NCBI RefSeq assembly: GCF_018918285.1
Contig: NZ_JAHLQF010000003.1
Coordinates: forward strand, 186,001 to 250,000
Reading direction: 5' to 3'
DNA length: 64,000 bases
DNA from: Clostridium mobile
GTDB taxonomy: Bacteria > Bacillota > Clostridia > Clostridiales > Clostridiaceae
The stretch's first letter is position 1, and the number at the start of each line of letters is the position of its first letter. This document shows, piece by piece, positions 34,569 to 45,239 of the stretch. Made by a program: the position numbers and the translations under genes. A model generated the notes under the pieces. The model worked only from the letters and a program-made list of their open reading frames with translations. It made no database searches and was not told where the DNA came from.

Positions 34569-36293
34569 ATGCTAGGGGATATAAGGATATTATTAGGTGA
34601 TCACAGCAAAAAACTTAAAAAACCTATAATTTTGTTAACTATAGATAGTTTATTTAATATGTTTATTTATTCAATGTTGTATTTTGTATTGATAGATTTA
34701 ATTAATTCCCAATTGAGTTTTGCTAAAGTTAAGAATTATACTATAGCAATGATAATAGCTTTTATATTTAGAGCTATAGTTAATGCCATAGGATATACAG
34801 GAATACAGGCCCAAGGGGCAAGGGGTATTGAAAGTATGCGTATATCCTTAGGAGATCATATTAAAAATATAAATTTAGGATTTTTTAATAAAAATAGCAT
34901 AGGAAGCTTGACTAATATAATGACTAATGACTTACAAGAGTTTGAAAAAATCATAACTCATAGCACTAGTGACTTGATAAAAACATTAGTTCTTAGTATT
35001 TATTTTCTTATAATAACATTTTTTATTGATGCTCAATTAGCTATTATTCAACTTATCTTTGTACTTATAGCTATGCCTATTATTTTAATGGGAGGAAAAA
35101 GGGTTACTAAAATAGGTAAACAAAAGAAGGAAGTTATGAATGAAGTTATATCAAGAATGGTTGAATATCTTAGCGGTATACAGCTGTTTAGAGCCCATAA
35201 TTTAGTTGGAGATAAGTTTGAAAGATTGGAAAAATCATTTAGAGATTTAAGAAGGGAAAGTATAAGAACAGAAATATCTATCGTACCTTATGTACTTATA
35301 TTTAAGATAATAGTTGATATAAGCTTTCCTGTATTATTACTTATAGCTACAACTAAATTTGGATTAGGGGACATTGACAAAAAAGCCTTTTTAACATTTA
35401 TTATAATAAATCTAGCCCTTACAAATATTTTAAGAGCTTTTGGTGTTCAATATGGAGTATTCAGATATTTAAAACTTGCATCACAAAAATTAATAAAAAC
35501 TTACAATCATCCAGAAATGAGTTATAAATATGAAGAAGCAAACTTTAAAAATTATGATATTGAGTTTAAAAATGTGAGTTTTAAATATGAAGAAGGAGAA
35601 AATACTATAAATGATTTAAGCTTTAAGGCAAGAGAAGGAACCATGACAGCCTTAGTTGGGCCTTCTGGATCAGGGAAAACTACAGTTACAAGTCTTATAG
35701 CTAGGTTTTGGGATATAAATTCTGGAGCAATAACAATTGGAGGACAAGATATAAAAGATATAAAACCAGATTCTTTATTAAAGCATATAAGTATGGTATT
35801 CCAAGATGTATATCTTTTAAATAATAGTATATGTAACAATATAAAGTTAGGAAATCCAAAAGCTACAAAAGAAGAGGTAATAAAGGCAGCAAAGATTGCA
35901 AATTGTCATGAGTTTATAGAAAATCTAGAAAATAAATATGACACTATAGTAGGGGAAGGTGGATCAACTCTATCAGGAGGAGAAAAACAAAGAATATCCA
36001 TAGCAAGAGCAATACTAAAAGATGCTCCTATAATACTGTTAGATGAAGCTACTGCTTCTCTTGATGCAGATAATGAGTTGGAAATTAGAAAAGCCATAAA
36101 GAAACTAACAGCTAATAAAACTGTAATAGTAATAGCTCATAGACTAAATACCATAAAAGATGCAGATCAAATAATAGTATTGAATGAAGGAACTATAGAG
36201 GAAAAAGGCGATCATGGAAAATTGATGGAAAATAAAAAGAGATATTACAATATGTATAATGAGATGGAAAAAGCTAAAAGCTGGGCAATATAA
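34569..36293 (+). CDS. ABC transporter, fused membrane and ATPase domains (IrtB/YbtQ-like), module 2
   Basis: A 574-residue partner of the preceding gene. Its ATPase has Walker A GPSGSGKTT, signature LSGGEKQRISIARA, Walker B IILLDEATASLDADN and switch IAHRLNT. The start ATG 34569 follows GGGGGG; an open extension from 34521 lies inside the previous gene. It is paralogous to 19181-20926. Confidence 0.88.
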   Translation: MLGDIRILLGDHSKKLKKPIILLTIDSLFNMFIYSMLYFVLIDLINSQLSFAKVKNYTIAMIIAFIFRAIVNAIGYTGIQAQGARGIESMRISLGDHIKNINLGFFNKNSIGSLTNIMTNDLQEFEKIITHSTSDLIKTLVLSIYFLIITFFIDAQLAIIQLIFVLIAMPIILMGGKRVTKIGKQKKEVMNEVISRMVEYLSGIQLFRAHNLVGDKFERLEKSFRDLRRESIRTEISIVPYVLIFKIIVDISFPVLLLIATTKFGLGDIDKKAFLTFIIINLALTNILRAFGVQYGVFRYLKLASQKLIKTYNHPEMSYKYEEANFKNYDIEFKNVSFKYEEGENTINDLSFKAREGTMTALVGPSGSGKTTVTSLIARFWDINSGAITIGGQDIKDIKPDSLLKHISMVFQDVYLLNNSICNNIKLGNPKATKEEVIKAAKIANCHEFIENLENKYDTIVGEGGSTLSGGEKQRISIARAILKDAPIILLDEATASLDADNELEIRKAIKKLTANKTVIVIAHRLNTIKDADQIIVLNEGTIEEKGDHGKLMENKKRYYNMYNEMEKAKSWAI

Positions 36294-36678
36294 TTTATAT
36301 TTTAAATAATAGGTCTTAAGTAGATTACTTTTGAAAAGCGAATGTTGTCTGCACATATAGTAAAAGTTTGTTTCAAAAAATTGTTGTGTAGATTGGATAA
36401 TTTAAATAAAACAATATTTTTAATGATTTTAGGAGCTTTTTTATAATAAAACATTATAGAAGAAGGGCTTTTAAAGTGAAACTTCATTGAAAACAGTGGA
36501 TAAGCTTGAATTTATCAAGGCTCTTTATGTTAAATAAATGAAATTTTAGAACTCTTTCTCTGACATTTTATGACACGCTTTTCCATTAACAAAAGCATAT
36601 AGTATGATAGGTGAGATAAATCGCTGTAAAGTGAGATAAATCACTATATTTGTAATTTCAAGGAGGAGATTGTTAGAT
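36294..36678. other. Intergenic leader of the collagen-like gene
   Basis: No gene seen. It holds a sporulation-type -10 element and two direct repeats close to the collagen-like gene; the left half is A+T-rich without features. Confidence 0.5.
36596..36642 (+). promoter_or_regulatory. SigK-like -10 and GTGAGATAAATC direct repeats
   Basis: CATATAGTAT (36596-36605) fits the SigK -10 CATANNNTA, with an AC-type -35 about 19 bases before. GTGAGATAAATC occurs at 36611-36622 and 36631-36642, exactly 20 bases apart. Mother-cell expression would suit an exosporium protein. Confidence 0.45.
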
Positions 36679-38493
<1,815 letters not shown>

Positions 38494-38584
38494 TAATAGA
38501 ATATTTATAACATTGTAACTTCAAAAATAGATAAATATCCAAATATTAAGATAATATTATTTAAATCAATTAATTTGAAACCAG

Positions 38585-38620
38585 TGACAGAGGTCTAGTT
38601 ACCTCTGTCAATTATATTTT
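38585..38620 (+). terminator. Terminator of the collagen-like gene
   Basis: TGACAGAGGT (38585-38594) pairs with ACCTCTGTCA (38601-38610), followed by A/T-rich ATTATATTTTT. Confidence 0.7.
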
Positions 38621-38719
38621 TAATCAATTGGTTTTACCTTCTGTTTCATTTAGATATAAATCACAAAATCAAATTTTGCATCATAGTATGTACTAGAAAA
38701 TTATTTTCGAGGTGATTAA

Positions 38720-39793
38720 ATGATAACTATCAGTTTATGTATGATTGTTAAAGATGAACAGGATGTCATATCTAGATGTTTAGATTCTATAAAAGATATT
38801 GTTGACGAAATAATAATAGTAGATACTGGATCAACGGATAATACAAAAGAAATTATTAAAGGATATACAGATAAGGTATTTGATTTTGAATGGGTTGATG
38901 ATTTTTCTGCAGCAAGAAATTACGCCTTTTCTAAAGCTACAAAGGATTTCATTCTTTGGCTAGATGCTGATGATGTTATTCTTGAAGAAGATAGGGAAAA
39001 ATTTAAAGAGCTGAAACAAAATTTAAATAATAGAATTGATGCAGTAATGATGAAATATAATGCAGGTTTTGATGAAAACGGTAATGTTACTTTATCATAT
39101 TTTAGAGAACGTTTGTTAAACAGAAGAAGCAATTACCAATGGATGGAACCTGTACATGAATATTTAAAAGTAAGTGGAAAAATAATAAATTCTGATATTT
39201 GCATAACTCATAAAAAAGAATATGAATCCGCTAAAGGTAGAAATTTATCTATCTATCAAAAAGCTATATGCCAAGGTGTAAGTTTAACGCCTAGAGCACT
39301 TTATTATTACGCCAGAGAGCTATATTATAACGAAGAATATTATAACGCGATAAGATATTTTAAGAGATTTTTAGATACCGAAGAAGGATGGGTAGAAGAT
39401 AATATAAATGCTTGTTATATTCTTTCAATTTGTTATAACGAATTGAATGATAAAAAAAATATGTTAGATGTTTTATTAAAAAGTTTTAAATATGATACTC
39501 CAAGAGCTGAGATATGCTGCCAACTTGGATATTACTATTTTGATAATAAAGATTATGAGAGAGCTATATTCTGGTATAAGCTAGCTCTAGAACTAGAAAA
39601 ACCAGTTGATAGCTGGGGTTTCATATCCCACGATCATTGGGACTATATTCCATGCATGCAATTATGCGTATGTTATGATAAACTTGGAAATATAGAGGAA
39701 GCTATAAAATATAATAATAAAGCCGAAGAATATAAGCCAAACGATTCCGCTGTAGCATATAACAAAGAATACTTTGAAAGTATTAATAAATGA
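38720..39793 (+). CDS. Family 2 glycosyltransferase with TPR-like C-terminus
   Basis: A 357-residue protein. Residues 1-110 are a GT-A domain (SLCMIVKDEQDVI, DTGSTDNT, and the metal-binding DxD in ILWLDADDV). Residues 190-350 are helical TPR-like repeats (YYYARELYYNEEYYNAIRYF; YYFDNKDYERAIFWYKLALE). This SunS/glycan-extending type often sits beside collagen-like spore genes, so it probably glycosylates the Thr-rich repeat upstream. GAGGTGATT precedes ATG 38720. Confidence 0.87.
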   Translation: MITISLCMIVKDEQDVISRCLDSIKDIVDEIIIVDTGSTDNTKEIIKGYTDKVFDFEWVDDFSAARNYAFSKATKDFILWLDADDVILEEDREKFKELKQNLNNRIDAVMMKYNAGFDENGNVTLSYFRERLLNRRSNYQWMEPVHEYLKVSGKIINSDICITHKKEYESAKGRNLSIYQKAICQGVSLTPRALYYYARELYYNEEYYNAIRYFKRFLDTEEGWVEDNINACYILSICYNELNDKKNMLDVLLKSFKYDTPRAEICCQLGYYYFDNKDYERAIFWYKLALELEKPVDSWGFISHDHWDYIPCMQLCVCYDKLGNIEEAIKYNNKAEEYKPNDSAVAYNKEYFESINK

Positions 39794-40140
39794 TAAATCT
39801 GATGCAAGATCTACTAAACATTATAGATATAGATAAGCTATTCTATATAGAATTCATGTTTGATGAAGTTTATGAGAATTTAAGTAAAAAAAGTTTGATA
39901 ATTTAGAAAAGCCTAGGATGTTTACGTCGTAGGTTTTTAGTTTATAAAAAATATATTAAAATATTGGCTGAAAAATCAATAAACAAAGGGATTTAATCAC
40001 TAATATCTTTAAAACAATGGCTACTAAAGCAAAAAAGCTTTTATTTAACAATTGTTGACTTATTTTTAAATATGATTTATTATTTGTATATACAAGTAAT
40101 AAATATGGTTTTAATCAAATGAAATAGAAGGGTTGATATA
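39794..40140. other. Intergenic region
   Basis: A 34-codon frame at 39802-39906 without a ribosome site is probably not a gene. An imperfect hairpin with a T-run at about 39914-39942 (CCTAGGATG/CGTCGTAGG) may end the glycosyltransferase transcript. The rest is A+T-rich. Confidence 0.45.
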
Positions 40141-41040
40141 ATGGATTTTAAAAAGCTTACATTGGAGGATAAAAGTATACTTGAAAGGTATACAAATCCG
40201 TATAGATTTTTAAGCTGTGAATACTCATTTACTACTTTATATATATGGAAAGATGCCTGTAATACTCAGTATACAATCTATAAGGATGCATTAATTATAA
40301 AGAAACAAGATTTTGAAGGAAATTATTATTTTATGCAACCATTAGGATATAAAGAAGAGAATTTACAAGATATATTAGAGTGTTTAGCACAATATAAAAA
40401 AGAGAATAGTATGGAGTATTTATTTAAAGATTTAGAGGAAGATTTTATAGAGAAATTAAAATCTTTGAGCATGGAAATACGAGAGGCTTGTATTGAAGAA
40501 GATAGAGATAATTTTGATTATTTATATGAAGCAGAAAAATTAATAAAGCTATCAGGAAAAAAATTTCACAGAAAGAAAAATCACTATAATTCTTTCGTTA
40601 AGAACTATGATTATGAAGTAAAAGAAATACTAAATGAAGAAGTTATTAAGGATGTAATAAAGGCTTCAGAAAAATGGTATGATGAAAATAATAACAATGA
40701 TAAAATGCTTTATTATGAAAATTTAGCTATAAAAGATATGATTAGAAATATGGATTTATTTAACTTGAAAGGAATAGCGGTTTATGTAGATAATGAAGTT
40801 GCAGCTTTTAGCTTAGGGGAAAAACTTAATGATAAATTAGCAGTTATTCATATAGAGAAAGGTGACATAAACTACAATGGAATTTATAGCTTTATTAATA
40901 AAACATTCATAGACAAATGTTTCAGTGATGTGGAAATAATAAATAGGGAACAGGACTTAGGTATAGAGGGACTTAGGAAGGCTAAACTTTCTTATTACCC
41001 AGTTAAACTAGAAAAAAAGTTTATTCTTAATTGTTATTAG
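40141..41040 (+). CDS. DUF2156-family (LPG synthase C-terminal-like) acyl/aminoacyl transferase
   Basis: A 299-residue cytoplasmic protein with two GNAT-like lobes. The N-terminal half shows YTNPYRFLSCEYSFTTLYIW and the C-terminal half KLAVIHIEKGDINYNGIYSFINK and INREQDLGIEGLRKAK, the pattern of DUF2156 proteins related to the catalytic part of phosphatidylglycerol lysyltransferases. It lacks membrane helices. The substrate is unknown. GAAGGG precedes ATG 40141. Confidence 0.82.
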   Translation: MDFKKLTLEDKSILERYTNPYRFLSCEYSFTTLYIWKDACNTQYTIYKDALIIKKQDFEGNYYFMQPLGYKEENLQDILECLAQYKKENSMEYLFKDLEEDFIEKLKSLSMEIREACIEEDRDNFDYLYEAEKLIKLSGKKFHRKKNHYNSFVKNYDYEVKEILNEEVIKDVIKASEKWYDENNNNDKMLYYENLAIKDMIRNMDLFNLKGIAVYVDNEVAAFSLGEKLNDKLAVIHIEKGDINYNGIYSFINKTFIDKCFSDVEIINREQDLGIEGLRKAKLSYYPVKLEKKFILNCY

Positions 41041-41124
41041 AAAATTAGAAGATTAGAAGAAATAATAACCTTCAAATTAAATATTTAATTTATTTGAAGG
41101 CTAGTTTATTGAAAAGGTGATTTT

Positions 41125-41685
41125 ATGAAAAAATTATTAGAAGGAAAAAAAGTGAAACTTACAGCTATAGAGAAAGAAGACGTAACTCAATTTACACAAT
41201 GGTACAATGATACCCATTTTATGAGAAACTATGATGTGATAAGTGCGGTACCTAAAAATAGTGAAGAAGTTTTAGAAATGTTAAATGAAATAAAGGGAGC
41301 CAGCGACAAATATATATTCGCTATAAGGCATATTGAAAATGGCGAATTTATTGGAGTTACGGGTTTTGAAAATGTTCTATGGAACAATGGGACAGCTCTA
41401 ATATATATAGGCTTAGGTAATGAAAAATACAGAGGGCAAGGCATAGGGGAAGAGGCTATGTATTTAACCATGGAGTTTGGATTTGAAGAGTTAAATTTTC
41501 ATAAAATATACTTGTACGTATTAGAATACAATAAGCCTGCCATAAACCTATATGAAAAGTTAGGGTTTGTAAAAGAAGGTATATTTAGAGAGTTTATTAA
41601 TAGAGATAGTAAAAGATATGATATGTACTTATATGGAATACTTAAAACAGAATGGGAAGAAAATATAAAAAGAAAACTAATATAA
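41125..41685 (+). CDS. GNAT N-acetyltransferase (RimJ/RimL type)
   Basis: A 186-residue acetyltransferase. The acetyl-CoA loop is KYRGQGIGEEAM (about residues 100-111), followed by NFHKIYLYVLEYNKPAINLYEKLGFVKEG, the typical GNAT C-terminal motif. The ribosome site AAAAGGTG precedes ATG. A hairpin CCTTCAAAT/ATTTGAAGG (41069-41100) lies just upstream. The substrate is unknown; it precedes a MarR regulator by 20 bases. Confidence 0.85.
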   Translation: MKKLLEGKKVKLTAIEKEDVTQFTQWYNDTHFMRNYDVISAVPKNSEEVLEMLNEIKGASDKYIFAIRHIENGEFIGVTGFENVLWNNGTALIYIGLGNEKYRGQGIGEEAMYLTMEFGFEELNFHKIYLYVLEYNKPAINLYEKLGFVKEGIFREFINRDSKRYDMYLYGILKTEWEENIKRKLI

Positions 41686-41705
41686 ATTAGAAAGGGATAA
41701 TTTTA

Positions 41706-42140
41706 ATGGCAGATACAGAACCATCATTATCCAATTGCTTGTATTTTACAGTAAATAAATTATCTAGAGTAATTGGTAAAATGGCTGAGGAAGAATTTGA
41801 AATAACAGGTTTGTCACCTACTTATGCTTTGCTAATTAATATAGTTAATGTTAATAAAGGTGTAGGACAAAAGGAAATTGGAGAAGCACTTCACATGACT
41901 CCATCAACTATAACTAGATTTATAGATAAATTAGAAGTTAAGGGGTTAGTAATAAGAAAATGTGAAGGTAAAAATTGTCGTATATATCCTACAGAAAAAG
42001 GGCAAAAGTTGCAACCTGATATTGATAAAGCATGGAGCAATTTACATGAAAGATACTCAAAAATACTTAGCTATGAAAAAGAAAAACAGCTTATAGAGAC
42101 AATAGATAAAATAGGTATAAAGCTTGAAGAAAATTTTTAA
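41706..42140 (+). CDS. MarR-family transcriptional regulator
   Basis: A 144-residue winged-helix regulator with GQKEIGEALHMTPSTITRFIDKLEVKGLVIRK as the recognition part and the wing after it. GAAAGGG precedes ATG 41706. It is 20 bases after the acetyltransferase and probably in the same transcript. Its target is not visible. Confidence 0.83.
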   Translation: MADTEPSLSNCLYFTVNKLSRVIGKMAEEEFEITGLSPTYALLINIVNVNKGVGQKEIGEALHMTPSTITRFIDKLEVKGLVIRKCEGKNCRIYPTEKGQKLQPDIDKAWSNLHERYSKILSYEKEKQLIETIDKIGIKLEENF

Positions 42141-42521
42141 AGCTTATCTATATTAAAACCTATAAATTGACAGTAACATAAGTTATATATATAATTATAT
42201 TAAAATTAATAAATTTTATTTTAAGAAAGGGCAAGGTATTGGTAGAAATGAGAATGTAATTCACTTTAATTTATGTAAAATGAAAAATTAAATAAAGTCT
42301 TAAATAAAGGCTTTATTGTCATGCATTTTATTTAATTTTGTGAGTGGATAGTGTTCTTATAACTGTTGATAGTTTGTTCATATAGTGTGTTTTTTACCTT
42401 AATTTGTTATTTGAATATTAGTGTGTATTAATGCGTATTAATAACATTTTATTCAAAATATATTAGGGTTGTTATATAGTTATGACGCTATCCTCTCCAG
42501 ATTACAAGGAGGGGATTTTTT
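42141..42521 (+). promoter_or_regulatory. Leader of the ABC-F gene with attenuator hairpin
   Basis: A 380-base leader. Its end folds into ATCCTCTCC (42490-42498) with GGAGGGGAT (42508-42516) and a T-run (42516-42521) touching the ATG; the 3' arm is the ribosome site. A second stem AATAAAG/CTTTATT lies near 42295-42315. A 22-codon frame (42482-42550) runs through the hairpin. This is the layout of ribosome-stalling attenuators of antibiotic-resistance ABC-F genes. Confidence 0.7.
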
Positions 42522-44168
42522 ATGTTATTAATGGAATGCAGCAATGTTAAAAAATATTTTGGCAATAGATTAATACTAGATATAGAAAATTTAAAAGTTT
42601 ATTCTGAGGACAGAATAGGGATTGTAGGTGTAAATGGAGTGGGTAAAACCACATTAATCAATATACTTAGTAAAAGATTGGAACCTGATGAAGGATGGGT
42701 TAAGTTATATGAAAAATACTCATATATATCTCAGTTAGAAAAACCAGAAAATAAAAGCATTAGTAATGAAATGGCTTCAAAATTTGGTGTTGCAAATATT
42801 TGGAATGAAAATATGAGTGGAGGAGAAAAGACTAGGTTTAAGCTTGCCGATGGTTTAAGCCGCAATAGTTTGTTGATATTTGCAGATGAGCCTACTAGTA
42901 ATGTAGATATAGAGGGCATTGAGCTTATGGAAAAAAAGTTTGGAGAATATAAAGGTGCATTGGTTCTTATATCTCATGATAGAAATTTTTTAGATAAATT
43001 GTGTAACAAAATATTGGAGATAGAGTATGGCAAAATAAAAATATATAAAGGAAATTATAGCGATTATGTTATTCAAAAAAGACAGGAGATGGATAGAGCT
43101 CAATTTGAATATGAGGAGTATATGAAAGAAAAAAGACGACTTCAAGCAGTAATTACTGATACTAAGGAAAAGGTAAAGAGTGTGAAAAGTGCTCCTAAAA
43201 GAATGGGAAATTCAGAAGCTAGACTTCATAAGATGGGAGACCAAAGATCGAAAGCAAATCTTGAGAGGGCAATGAAAAATGTTGAGAAAAGAATAGAACA
43301 TCTTGAAATTAAGGAAAAGCCTAAGAAACAAGAGCATATTAAGCTAGATATTGCAGATTCAAATAAACTTTATAGTAAAATAATTATAGAAGGGCGAAAT
43401 ATAAACAAGATATTCGATAAAAAAATTATATTTAATAATGCTGAGTTTAATGTATATAATAACTCAAAAATAGCATTGATTGGATCTAATGGATGTGGGA
43501 AGAGCACTTTGATTAAAATGATAATGAATAATGATGACTCCATAAGAATTGCACAAGGAGCTAAGATAGGATACTTTAGCCAAGATATGAGTATTTTACA
43601 AGAAAACTTGACTATAATAGAAAATGTAATGGAAAGTAGTATATATAATGAAACTTTTGTCAGGATATTACTAGCAAGATTATTATTTAAAGAAGAGGAT
43701 ATTTATAAAAAAATTAGTGTGCTAAGCGGAGGAGAGCGAGTTAAGGTGTCCTTTGCAAAGATGTTATTACAGGATATAAATTTGCTTATATTAGATGAAC
43801 CTACTAATTATATGGATATAAACTCTCTCGAAGTGGTAGAGAAACTTCTTAGAGAATATGATAGAACCTTATTGTTTGTTTCTCATGATAGAAGATTTGT
43901 AGAGTCTGTTGCGGATAATATAATGACCATAGAGAACCATAAAATAAAAATATTTAAAGGAAACTACCAGGAATACTTATCTAGCAAAAGTATGTGTTTA
44001 GATAAGGATAAAGATGATATTGAAAAACAAATTTTTATACTACAGAATCGACTTTCAGAAATCATAGGAAGATTATCTATGCCATCAAAGAAGGATGATA
44101 TAGTAGCGCTAGATAAAGAGTATTATGAAGTATTAGATAAATTAAAAAAGTTAAAGCTAAAAATATAA
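42522..44168 (+). CDS. ABC-F ATPase, ribosome-protection type (Vga/Lsa/CplR-like)
   Basis: A 548-residue ABC-F protein with two ATPase domains and no membrane part. Domain 1 has Walker A GVNGVGKTT, signature MSGGEKTR, Walker B LLIFADEPTSNVD. Domain 2 has GSNGCGKST, LSGGERVKVSFAKM and LLILDEPTNYMD. The linker (about residues 180-280) is long and basic (SAPKRMGNSEARLHKMG), the antibiotic-resistance extension. This type dislodges pleuromutilins, lincosamides or streptogramin A from the ribosome. The attenuator-type leader fits this role. Confidence 0.87.
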   Translation: MLLMECSNVKKYFGNRLILDIENLKVYSEDRIGIVGVNGVGKTTLINILSKRLEPDEGWVKLYEKYSYISQLEKPENKSISNEMASKFGVANIWNENMSGGEKTRFKLADGLSRNSLLIFADEPTSNVDIEGIELMEKKFGEYKGALVLISHDRNFLDKLCNKILEIEYGKIKIYKGNYSDYVIQKRQEMDRAQFEYEEYMKEKRRLQAVITDTKEKVKSVKSAPKRMGNSEARLHKMGDQRSKANLERAMKNVEKRIEHLEIKEKPKKQEHIKLDIADSNKLYSKIIIEGRNINKIFDKKIIFNNAEFNVYNNSKIALIGSNGCGKSTLIKMIMNNDDSIRIAQGAKIGYFSQDMSILQENLTIIENVMESSIYNETFVRILLARLLFKEEDIYKKISVLSGGERVKVSFAKMLLQDINLLILDEPTNYMDINSLEVVEKLLREYDRTLLFVSHDRRFVESVADNIMTIENHKIKIFKGNYQEYLSSKSMCLDKDKDDIEKQIFILQNRLSEIIGRLSMPSKKDDIVALDKEYYEVLDKLKKLKLKI

Positions 44169-44211
44169 ATAAAAACATGAAATTGGATGAGAAACTATTA
44201 TATAAAAACCC

Positions 44212-44242
44212 TTGACATTAACGCAGCGTAAAGGTGTAGAGT
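44212..44242 (+). promoter_or_regulatory. MerR-type promoter with long spacer
   Basis: TTGACA (44212-44217) and TAGAGT (44237-44242) are 19 bp apart, the over-long spacing of MerR-activated promoters. The spacer holds the dyad TTAACGC-A-GCGTAA. Confidence 0.65.
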
Positions 44243-44264
44243 AATATTGGAAGGGGGTAAGCGT

Positions 44265-45029
44265 ATGGAATATACAGTGCAAAAGCTAAGTAGATTAGCA
44301 GGTATTAGCACTAGAACACTTAGGTATTATGATGAAATAGGAATTCTTAAGCCGGCAAGAATTAATTCATCAGGATATCGAATTTATGGTCAAAGAGAAG
44401 TTGATAGATTACAACAAATACTTTTTTACAGAGAATTAGGCGTAAGTTTAGATAATATAAAAAATATAATAATGTCACCTTCCTTTGATGAAATAGTTGC
44501 ACTTAAAGAACATCGTGAAAAGCTCCTGGAGAAGAGAGAACAATTAGATTTGTTAATAGCTAATGTAAATAAAACTATAGCTTTAACAGAAGGGAGAGTT
44601 GAGATGAGTGATAAAGAAAAGTTTGAGGGTTTTAAACAAAAGATGATCCGTGATAATGAGGAGAAATATGGTGAGGAAATTCGAGAAAAATACGGCAAGA
44701 ACGTAGTTGAGAAATCAAATGCAAAATTAATGAACATGACTCAAGAAGAATATGATAAAGTAACAAGTTTAGCGGAAGAGGTAATATCAACATTAGAAGA
44801 AGCTTTTAAAACCGGTGATCCAGCTAGTGATATAGCTCAAAGAGCGGCTGATTTGCACAAGCAATGGTTAACATTTTATTGGAGTGAATACAGTAAAGAG
44901 GCACACGCTGGTCTTGCTCAAATGTATGTTGATGATGAAAGATTCACAGCATATTATGATAAAAAACAGCCTGGAACAGCAGTGTTTTTAAGAGATGCAA
45001 TTTTAATTTATACAGGGATGAAAGAATAA
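44265..45029 (+). CDS. TipAL/Mta-type MerR regulator
   Basis: A 254-residue protein. Residues 1-70 are the MerR HTH (YTVQKLSRLAGISTRTLRYYDEIGILKP), then a coiled coil. The C-terminal 140 residues are a TipAS-type antibiotic-recognition domain (FKTGDPASDIAQRAADLHKQW; DERFTAYYDKKQPGTAVFL). TipAS domains bind thiopeptide and related drugs and such proteins activate their own promoter. The start ATG 44265 follows AAGGGGG; an in-frame ATG-less extension from 44247 was dropped. It follows the ABC-F gene. Confidence 0.88.
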   Translation: MEYTVQKLSRLAGISTRTLRYYDEIGILKPARINSSGYRIYGQREVDRLQQILFYRELGVSLDNIKNIIMSPSFDEIVALKEHREKLLEKREQLDLLIANVNKTIALTEGRVEMSDKEKFEGFKQKMIRDNEEKYGEEIREKYGKNVVEKSNAKLMNMTQEEYDKVTSLAEEVISTLEEAFKTGDPASDIAQRAADLHKQWLTFYWSEYSKEAHAGLAQMYVDDERFTAYYDKKQPGTAVFLRDAILIYTGMKE

Positions 45030-45049
45030 TATTTCATAACAGATTAGAT

Positions 45050-45081
45050 AAAAGGGACTGGTTTTTAATCAGTCTCTTTTT
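45050..45081 (+). terminator. Rho-independent terminator
   Basis: AAAAGGGACTG (45050-45060) with CAGTCTCTTTT (45070-45080), one wobble, then T-rich. Confidence 0.75.
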
Positions 45082-45239
45082 ATATGTATATTGTTAATAT
45101 GTGTATAGACACTCAAACTTGAATTATGGTATAAATTAACTTATAATATATTCTATAAAAGAATTTTTAAAAATAAAGTAAGTATGTAATAATGGAAGTA
45201 TAAGTTTAAATATAATGATTTATTAAGGAAGTTGAATTT

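Noticed and set aside
39802-39906. 35-codon frame after the glycosyltransferase
   Set aside because: No ribosome site and no family pattern; likely chance in A+T-rich DNA.
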